DNA of 31,439 nucleotides, taken from contig DATIFK010000237.1 of assembly GCA_035455265.1 (NCBI GenBank), positions 1 to 31,439 of the forward strand, read 5' to 3'. The notes under the pieces were generated by a model. The model was given only the letters and a program-made list of their open reading frames with translations, was not told the DNA's origin and ran no database searches. Shown here in pieces: positions 25,303 through 31,439 of the stretch; position 1 is the stretch's first letter; each line of letters begins with the position of its first letter. The DNA comes from MGOM01 sp035455265. Its GTDB lineage: Bacteria; Chloroflexota; Anaerolineae; Anaerolineales; E44-bin32. Both the position numbers and the translations under genes were made by a program.

Positions 25303-26397
25303 TTACCCGTTTAGCAGGACGACCAGCAAGGCCGTCCAGAACATGGCGTAGTTGAGGCTGCGGCGCTGATTGTTGGCGGCAGCGTAGGCCAGGGTCGCCA
25401 GGACGACCCCGCTTCCCAGCCGGAGAATCGCCAGAGGCTCGCGAAAGGACGAGAACGGGAGAAAGAGAATCAGGCAGCCGTTGAGCAGCAAGGCCAAGCC
25501 GTCGGCTGTGACGACCTTTCGAACGAGGTCGCGCACCCCCATCCACGCGGCCCAAATCGCCGGGAGAACCATGGTCGGGCCGAAGATGACGAGGTACAGC
25601 AGAAAGACGCGCACGTCGACGAAGCCCACCCGGATCAAGCCCATCAGAGGGATCCACTCGAAGGGTGTCCCCTGAGCGCCGCCGCTTCCGAGGCCGACCT
25701 CGCCGAAGGTGCGCCACAGCCATGCTTGCCACGCGAGCCAAGCCAGGATTCCTCCTGCCAGCCAGGCCGCCGCCCGCCCCGAGGCCGAACGTTGCAGCAG
25801 GTCTTCGATGAGGGCCGCGCCCGCAAAGACGATCGTCGTTTCCTTGGCGAACAGCGCCAGCACGAGCAGAGCGTTGCCGAGGGGCCGCCGCCCCCACGCC
25901 CGGAGGGACCAACCTCCTGCCACGAGGCCGTAGGCGAGCGGTTCATGGAGAAAGAGCCCGACGCCGACCACTACCCCCACCCAAAGTCCGTAGCCCAGCG
26001 CGTAGCCGGGCCACTTGGAGTGTCGGTCCATCAACGCCGCGACCGCCAGCGTCCCTGAGAATTGGGCCAGCAGTCCAATGGCGAGGAGGGCCCATGGGAT
26101 GGCCTGCGCATCCCCAAGAACCACCAGCCGTGCGATGAGAGGTAGTAGGATGCGTTGGTAGCGGTAGGCCGGACGGTCCAGGTGGGCGGCGACAGTCTCC
26201 GGGTTGGGGTCACGCGCGACATACAGAGTGAACTGCCCGTCGTACCCCTCGCTCCCGGCCGGGTCGCCCTCGGAGAAGCGCGTGCCCATGTTCGCCAGCG
26301 CTTCGGCGTCCCATCCAGACCGCCCCAAACGGATACCGGCAAACGCGGCGGACACCGCCAACGCCAGCACCGCCGGCCAAACCAACCGGAGCCTCAA
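25303..26397 (-). CDS. Multi-pass membrane protein, GT-C-like (unassigned)
   Basis: Protein of 364 residues. The TTG at 26397 is chosen because it overlaps the preceding stop as TTGA, with GAGGA just before it; the frame is open further upstream only over the YfhO gene. About nine to ten hydrophobic helices are seen. The first outer loop has EGYDGQFTLYVARDP (50-64) and LDRPAYRYQRILLPL (73-87), a conserved pair also found in related bacterial membrane proteins. An acidic first loop is a feature of GT-C glycosyltransferases, but no confirmed catalytic motif is present. The substrate is unknown. It lies between a YfhO-family gene and moxR. Confidence 0.75.
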   Translation of the reverse strand: MRLRLVWPAVLALAVSAAFAGIRLGRSGWDAEALANMGTRFSEGDPAGSEGYDGQFTLYVARDPNPETVAAHLDRPAYRYQRILLPLIARLVVLGDAQAIPWALLAIGLLAQFSGTLAVAALMDRHSKWPGYALGYGLWVGVVVGVGLFLHEPLAYGLVAGGWSLRAWGRRPLGNALLVLALFAKETTIVFAGAALIEDLLQRSASGRAAAWLAGGILAWLAWQAWLWRTFGEVGLGSGGAQGTPFEWIPLMGLIRVGFVDVRVFLLYLVIFGPTMVLPAIWAAWMGVRDLVRKVVTADGLALLLNGCLILFLPFSSFREPLAILRLGSGVVLATLAYAAANNQRRSLNYAMFWTALLVVLLNG

Positions 26398-28682
26398 TGC
26401 TTCCTCGCCAAGAAGAAGACGAGGGACCACGCTGCCGCGGAGATCAGGATGCCCATGGCGAACCCCCACGGTCGGTAGTCGAAGCGAACCACATGCTCTC
26501 CCGGAGGGACCCGGATGCCGCGGAACAACCCATCCGCGCGGAACAAGGGTGTTGTCTCGCCGTCCAACTTCGCAGCCCACCCCGGATCCCATGCATCCGC
26601 GAGCAACAGCCAGCCGCCGTTCTCCGCCACCGTCCGCACGATGACCCGGTTGGGATTGGGTTGAGGAAGAATCTCGGCCTGGCCGGTTCCGCCCCCCAGC
26701 GCCGGGAACCGCGCTTCCTGACCACGCCCCTCGAGGAGAAGTGTGGATAACGGATCGAAGTCCGGCGAGGCGAGGAGCGCCAGGGCCTCCGCTCGCCCAC
26801 TTACCCAGCGGACGGCGGGGAGAATCCGTGCCCGGGCCGCGTCGGGGACGGCGCGGTACTCGACCCATGGCGGAGTTTCTCCCGAAGCCTCCCCCAGCCA
26901 TCCGACGTCAGCCAACGCGAGAAGTTGCTTCTGCCGAGGTTCTGGGCTGGCCTCGAGCAAGGTCACCCACTCCGAGTACTCGGCTGCGAGCAACGGGTCG
27001 AAGTTGTTAAGCGATGGGATTGACTCGAGCATCGGCGTGTTCGGCAGACCGGCCTCGCGCACATCCAGCCAGTCGATGCCGGGGTTGAACGTGGCGAAGC
27101 GATGCGTCCTCTTGAACTTGACGTCGTACTCGAGATCCGCCGGCAGGTAGGTGCGGTGGCCATCCTTCACGTGCTTTCCCAGATCGGTTGCGGCGGCGTA
27201 CAGACGCGGCGTGGTGGAAGGGACCAGGCCGATGTCTGCGGCGTACAGATCGGCCGCCACCACCAAGCCGACGACGACCCACCAACGGCGATCGGGCAGC
27301 GACGGCCATTGCAGTTGGACGATGGCGGCAGACATCAGCCAGATGCCCAGCACGCCGAAGGAGCGGGGCATGGAGGCATGGAGGTCGAGCTGGGTACGAT
27401 TGGCAATCCAGCCGACCGCCACCATGGCGAAGCTGCCGGCGATGGCCAGACGCTTCCAGTACACGCCGCGCGCCGTCGGCGCCGACCACAGGTCGGCCCC
27501 CAGCCCTGCCAGCAGCGCCAACCCGATACACGTCACGACATTCCAGCGCGCCGGTGCGTTGAAGAGATCGAATGTGGGAACCCAACGGTAGAGGAACGGC
27601 AGGAGGGGAGTGTTCGATCCAAGCGCGAAGAGGAACGCGACGCCGCAGGCCGCGAGCAGCCCGATGACGAGTCGGCGGCGGGAGGGGTCAAACCGTCGGA
27701 GGTGGACAACGGCCGTCGCCGCCATGAGCAAGGGGATGACGCCGATGTAGAGGGCGTCCTCCCAATAGTTGCCATAGCCCCAGAAGTCGCCGGCGGCAGG
27801 GCTGCCGAACAGGTCGGGCATGAGCAATCCCAACGCACGCCACGGCCAGAAGGAGTAGGTCATGGCGCTCGTAGCGTCCAGTCCGGCGGCGCGCGAGGAC
27901 TGTAGGAGATACTCGGCCGTCGGAATGAGCTGCGCCGCGGCGAGCGCGGCCGCCAGCGCGACGCCGGCCATCAGCGCCACGGTGCTGCGGATCCAGGGGG
28001 TGCGACCCCGTTCGGACGCCAGCCACGTCACCCATGCAGCCAGGAGCAGTCCATACCACGTCGTCTGCGCGTGCCCGGCCAGGAGCTGCAGGCTCAAGGC
28101 GACGGCGAGGATCAACACAGACCGGACGGTCTCTCGCCTACGTAACCCGCGAGATGCTTCCGTGGCCAGATGGTGCGCGGCAAGGAGCACCCAGGGGATC
28201 CACGCCGCGGCCGCCATCAGACTGAGGAAGCCGCTTCGACTGACGAGGAAGGTCGACATCGACCAGGCCTGAGCTGCGATCACCTGCCCCATCGGGCCGG
28301 CCCCCAGAGCGCGCGCCAGAAGCACCATCCCGGCGGCGGTCCACAGAAGGTGAAGCAGCAGGAGCAGGCCGTGGCCCCACGCCGGATCGATGAACAGGAG
28401 CAACCAGTTCGGCGGATACAGCAGTGCCGACTGATGGTTCGCCAGAAGCGGCGCGCCGGCGCCGAGGTATGGATTCCACAGAGGGACGCTTCCGCCCCGG
28501 ACGACTTCGGCGGCAAACCGGTGCCAGGGTGTGAACTGCAGGAGTGGTGTACCCCAGAAGAGCACGTCGCCCTGGACCACCATCGGACCCAGGAGGAGAA
28601 GCGGGCCCGCCAACGCCAGGGCCCACATCACCCAGGAGGCGCCGCCCTTGGCCGGCTTTTCGCCTACCTCGGCCGCGTTCAT
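26394..28682 (-). CDS. YfhO-family membrane protein (GT-C glycosyltransferase superfamily)
   Basis: Protein of 762 residues. ATG 28682 overlaps the upstream stop as ATGA; the longer frame would run through the neighbour. The N-terminal outer loop has the YfhO hallmark of a GDV at 38-40, PW (52-53), GGSVPLWNPY (63-72) and GAPLLANHQSALLYP (76-90). About twelve membrane helices follow. The C-terminal domain is extracytoplasmic and ends in a beta fold (PGWAAKLDGE, then FRGIRVPPGEHVVRFDYRP) before a last helix. YfhO proteins are linked to addition of sugars to teichoic or other envelope glycans; the acceptor here is unknown. Confidence 0.9.
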   Translation of the reverse strand: MNAAEVGEKPAKGGASWVMWALALAGPLLLLGPMVVQGDVLFWGTPLLQFTPWHRFAAEVVRGGSVPLWNPYLGAGAPLLANHQSALLYPPNWLLLFIDPAWGHGLLLLLHLLWTAAGMVLLARALGAGPMGQVIAAQAWSMSTFLVSRSGFLSLMAAAAWIPWVLLAAHHLATEASRGLRRRETVRSVLILAVALSLQLLAGHAQTTWYGLLLAAWVTWLASERGRTPWIRSTVALMAGVALAAALAAAQLIPTAEYLLQSSRAAGLDATSAMTYSFWPWRALGLLMPDLFGSPAAGDFWGYGNYWEDALYIGVIPLLMAATAVVHLRRFDPSRRRLVIGLLAACGVAFLFALGSNTPLLPFLYRWVPTFDLFNAPARWNVVTCIGLALLAGLGADLWSAPTARGVYWKRLAIAGSFAMVAVGWIANRTQLDLHASMPRSFGVLGIWLMSAAIVQLQWPSLPDRRWWVVVGLVVAADLYAADIGLVPSTTPRLYAAATDLGKHVKDGHRTYLPADLEYDVKFKRTHRFATFNPGIDWLDVREAGLPNTPMLESIPSLNNFDPLLAAEYSEWVTLLEASPEPRQKQLLALADVGWLGEASGETPPWVEYRAVPDAARARILPAVRWVSGRAEALALLASPDFDPLSTLLLEGRGQEARFPALGGGTGQAEILPQPNPNRVIVRTVAENGGWLLLADAWDPGWAAKLDGETTPLFRADGLFRGIRVPPGEHVVRFDYRPWGFAMGILISAAAWSLVFFLARKH

Positions 28683-30265
28683 GGAGCGCCTCCGGGAACT
28701 GCATAGATGCGCACGTCGGGCAGGTCGACAAGTGGAGAGAGCCCGGGGAGAGCAGCGATGTCCCACGAGCCCAGCATCCGTTCGGATGGCCCGTAGACCA
28801 CAAAGCGAATCCCATATCGATGCAGAAGATCCTCGCGCACCGAGGCGGGTGTGTCCGAGGCGTAGAAGGTCTCGACATCTGCTCGTGCCTGGGCGAAGCC
28901 AACGCTCTCCGGGCCATGCCCGATCGGAACACGCACGGGCGCCCAAGCGGGGAGGAGGTTCCCGGTGTCGAACGAAGCCATCACGGCGTCATCCGGCGTC
29001 GCAAGTGACGAGAGTTCCTCGAAGGCTTGAGCCGTTTCCGAGGGAACAAAAGCTGGCAGCTCTGGGCGGTTGGCGGTCCCGAGAGACCCTGCCAGCAAGA
29101 TCAGGCAAGAAGGCAGTGAGGCCGCGGCTACTGCGTAGCCCACAATGCGAGATGTTCGAGGGTGGAGGGCGGCGAGACCCCAGGCGGCCAGGACGACAAC
29201 GGCTGCCCAGATGCCGTCCGGAAGTCGTCGCTGCAAGTTGACCGGCGCGTAGGCGAGGAAGGGCAGCGCGAGCAGCCACCCTCCAAGCAAGAGCAATCGA
29301 GAGTCCAGTCTCGTCCGGAGAACGCCGGCGACGGCGACAGCCGCCATCAGCCCGTAGGCCAAGACGTAGTGGATGGGATGAGGCGAGGTGATGATGTTCT
29401 GGGCGTTCCAGGCGCGCACGAAGGGATCGGCATATGACAGCCAGCCAAAGTAGATCACAACTGGAGACGACAGGAGGTAGGCCATCGCCGCTGCCCGGAG
29501 GGCGCCGCGAGCCGCGGCGGGACCGTTGCTCCGCCCGGTCAGCGCCAGCAGCGCAACGTGGACTCCCATGACGACCCAGGCAGAGGCGACCGCCAGCGGC
29601 TGGAACAGCCCCAGAACGAGAAGACCTCCTCCGGCCCACCATCCGCTGCGGGCTGCATCAACAGCATCCAGATACCAACCCAGGCTCGACAGGAGAAGGG
29701 CCCGCCCGGCGACGAGGTGCGGCAGGCCCAGATACGCCAGGAAACCGAACGATTCCGGTGAGTAGAACTCGAGAGGGAGACTGCCGAGGATTGCCCCCCT
29801 CCCCAACACAACCGCGATCCACCCCAATCCGCCGCCGAGGGTGGAGAGGATTGTCGCCCAACGCCGCCAGCCGACCTGCGCGAGGAACCGCGAGGCAAAG
29901 TCGTAGGTCGCCCAAGTGGCCCAAGGGATCGCCACGAAACGCGCCGCGTGGTACAGGACAACGAGCTGCTCATGCAAGGCGGCGCCGGAGGCGAGCTTCC
30001 CCAGCAGGAGATACGGGATGAAGGCCAGAATGCCCGACTGCGGCATCGTTGTGTAGGGTGTGCGAAACAGCCACGCGCCGAAGGACCCTTCGAGCATCTT
30101 GGCCAGATACGAGTTGCCGTCTTCGACTCCGAAGACGAAGCCGCTGAATCGCCAAGCGTCCCCCTGACGGAAGAACGCCCAGACATAGGGGAGAGTCGTC
30201 ACCACGGCGACGGCCAGCCCGAAGGCCAGACTCCAGCGTCGCTCGTCCCGCCCGACGGGCTTCAA
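28679..30265 (-). CDS. Multi-pass membrane protein, GT-C-like (unassigned)
   Basis: Protein of 528 residues. TTG 30265 overlaps the preceding stop as TTGA and is the only start compatible with the first helix (about 11-31). About ten to eleven hydrophobic helices occupy residues 11-400; the C-terminal ~120 residues are soluble (LLPAWAPVRVPIGHGPES onward) and probably outside. The first loop has EDGNSYLAKMLEGSFGAW (48-65) and RTPYTT (68-73), an acidic loop like that of GT-C enzymes. No defined catalytic motif is confirmed. The context of two YfhO-like genes suggests a part in surface glycan transfer. Confidence 0.75.
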   Translation of the reverse strand: MKPVGRDERRWSLAFGLAVAVVTTLPYVWAFFRQGDAWRFSGFVFGVEDGNSYLAKMLEGSFGAWLFRTPYTTMPQSGILAFIPYLLLGKLASGAALHEQLVVLYHAARFVAIPWATWATYDFASRFLAQVGWRRWATILSTLGGGLGWIAVVLGRGAILGSLPLEFYSPESFGFLAYLGLPHLVAGRALLLSSLGWYLDAVDAARSGWWAGGGLLVLGLFQPLAVASAWVVMGVHVALLALTGRSNGPAAARGALRAAAMAYLLSSPVVIYFGWLSYADPFVRAWNAQNIITSPHPIHYVLAYGLMAAVAVAGVLRTRLDSRLLLLGGWLLALPFLAYAPVNLQRRLPDGIWAAVVVLAAWGLAALHPRTSRIVGYAVAAASLPSCLILLAGSLGTANRPELPAFVPSETAQAFEELSSLATPDDAVMASFDTGNLLPAWAPVRVPIGHGPESVGFAQARADVETFYASDTPASVREDLLHRYGIRFVVYGPSERMLGSWDIAALPGLSPLVDLPDVRIYAVPGGAP

Positions 30266-31439
30266 GGTCGCCGGCCCCAGAGCCACGCGATCGCCACGAG
30301 GGTCATCAAGGTCAGGGTCAGGCCGGCGTACACGGTCGCCGGGCGGAAGGCGAAGGTCACATTGTGCTCTCCGGCTCCCAGATCGACGCCGCGCAGCAAG
30401 CCGTCGACGGTGAGAATCGATGCAGGCTTCCCATCGATCTGAACCTTCCAACCCGGATAGGCGACCTCGCTCAGCACCAGGCGGCCCGGACCGGGCGCGC
30501 GCAGGCGGATGCGATTGGGTGTCCGTTCCACGATCGTGGCCGGCGTCCAGCCGCGGTCGCCATCCTCCAGCCAGGCCCTCGGCCGGACTTCGGGATTCGC
30601 ATAAGCGAAGACGCCCGCATAGCTACCCGCGGCTTGCCATCCGGGTGCGTCCAAGGGATAGTCGGAGAGGACGAATTCGACGGAGAGCTTCCCCAGAAGT
30701 CCTGCATCGAGCCGCGGACCCCAGTCCTCCTTCGGACCTCCCGTCGGGAACGGCGGTAGGGTGACGCTGTAGTCGGCGCGCTCGAAACCGGTCGCCTCCG
30801 CCATCCAATCGACATACGCCCGCAGCTGGAGGGGATGGACTCCATCGGCCAGCTCCAGGCCACGTTGTGCCGCCGCGTCTTGCGGGACTGCGTACGAAGG
30901 CGAGAAGAGACGATGGCCCGCACCGATGTCCTCCGTCCAGAACCACGGACCGGAGGCGACTTGCTCCTGCGCCATGAGATCCCGGGTTTCGATCAGCGAG
31001 TGATCGATGGCGAACAGGTCGGCGAGGACCAGCACGGCGACAAGCATGCCCGCTGCTCTATTCGTGAGCCTCTGCGACAAGCTCACCACGGCGAAGGCTG
31101 CTACGGCCAGAGCAGGAGTCAGAATGACGGCTGATGCCGGTAGGGCCGACGGAGACCCCACGAGGGTCAAGGCTGCGGCGAACGCGACCGCCGCGCCCAT
31201 GATGACCGCGGCGGCGATTCGAGTCGAGCGGCGGAGGGCTTCGCCGCGTGCCGAGTCCAGGATCGCCTCCGCGCCGTCAGCGCATAGGACCGATAGGCCC
31301 AAGGCAGAGACGAACAACCAGCGAGGCGGGACGCGCAGGAGATTCCACCCGGGGAGGCGCGCCAGCGCACCTCCGACAGGGGTGGTGTCGCCGAGAGCCA
31401 AGATCCAACCGCCGACGACGAACGCGGCCCACAGCCAGG
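30262..31439 (-). CDS. YfhO-like membrane protein (5' end outside window)
   Basis: Partial gene read leftward; 391 codons and the stop are visible, and the frame is open to the right edge. The visible start reads WLWAAFVVGGWILALGDTTP and LPGWNLLRVPPRWLF, the late membrane helices of YfhO-like proteins. Three further helices follow, then a soluble beta domain (VAYPGWKVQIDGK, LLRGVDLGAGEHNVTFAFRP) and a last helix. These are the same elements as in the complete YfhO protein at 26394-28682, so the two are distant paralogues. Its stop overlaps the TTG of the next gene by 4 bases. Confidence 0.82.
   Translation of the reverse strand, partial: WLWAAFVVGGWILALGDTTPVGGALARLPGWNLLRVPPRWLFVSALGLSVLCADGAEAILDSARGEALRRSTRIAAAVIMGAAVAFAAALTLVGSPSALPASAVILTPALAVAAFAVVSLSQRLTNRAAGMLVAVLVLADLFAIDHSLIETRDLMAQEQVASGPWFWTEDIGAGHRLFSPSYAVPQDAAAQRGLELADGVHPLQLRAYVDWMAEATGFERADYSVTLPPFPTGGPKEDWGPRLDAGLLGKLSVEFVLSDYPLDAPGWQAAGSYAGVFAYANPEVRPRAWLEDGDRGWTPATIVERTPNRIRLRAPGPGRLVLSEVAYPGWKVQIDGKPASILTVDGLLRGVDLGAGEHNVTFAFRPATVYAGLTLTLMTLVAIAWLWGRRP

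Overview
The window is GC-rich DNA packed with genes and fully covered by bacterial-type coding regions. Gene content suggests an uncultured Chloroflexota (Chloroflexi) bacterium: a PknB-type kinase with an HCD catalytic loop, a TIGR01906/DUF1461 membrane protein, a membrane-fused spermidine-synthase-like protein, a run of YfhO/GT-C-like membrane proteins and a CpXC protein. The phylum call is inference from gene families, because no rRNA or marker search was possible. I saw no tRNA, rRNA, CRISPR array or transposase.

Left part (1-15 kb), mainly housekeeping. A partial diacylglycerol-kinase-like gene and a Ser/Thr kinase are divergent from a 78-bp spacer with promoters on both strands. A heptamer-repeat spacer and ftsH follow. 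ftsH and an acyl-CoA synthetase (fadD-like) converge on a strong bidirectional terminator. A structured leader then precedes a plus-strand operon: class III aminotransferase, GAF-PAS histidine kinase and CpXC-domain protein. On the minus strand, ligA (apparently leaderless), an alpha-oxoamine synthase and an RlmI-like methyltransferase form a second group.

Centre (15.05-20.7 kb), the most unusual region. From one promoter run five plus-strand genes: a small zinc-ribbon membrane protein; a DUF2207-like secreted/membrane protein ending in alternating Cys-Ala (CACACACAGCACACA then GGGR); a radical SAM/SPASM enzyme with an N-terminal PqqD-like (RRE) domain; a cysteine-free paralogue of that enzyme overlapping it by ATGA; and a class I SAM methyltransferase. 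This looks like a RiPP-type modification system whose likely substrate is the Cys-Ala tail of a large membrane protein rather than a small free peptide. The active radical SAM gene also carries an apparent in-frame insertion of about 235 bp, rich in palindromes, which the paralogue lacks.

Right part (20.7-31.4 kb), one long minus-strand set of eight closely packed genes: a partial YfhO-like protein, a GT-C-like membrane protein, a complete YfhO-family protein, another GT-C-like membrane protein, a MoxR AAA+ ATPase, a DUF58 protein, a membrane-fused spermidine-synthase-like protein and a TIGR01906 protein. Several are joined by 4-bp ATGA or TTGA stop/start overlaps. The set looks devoted to the cell envelope, perhaps surface glycan or lipid-linked sugar handling, with MoxR/DUF58 as a chaperone-type pair.
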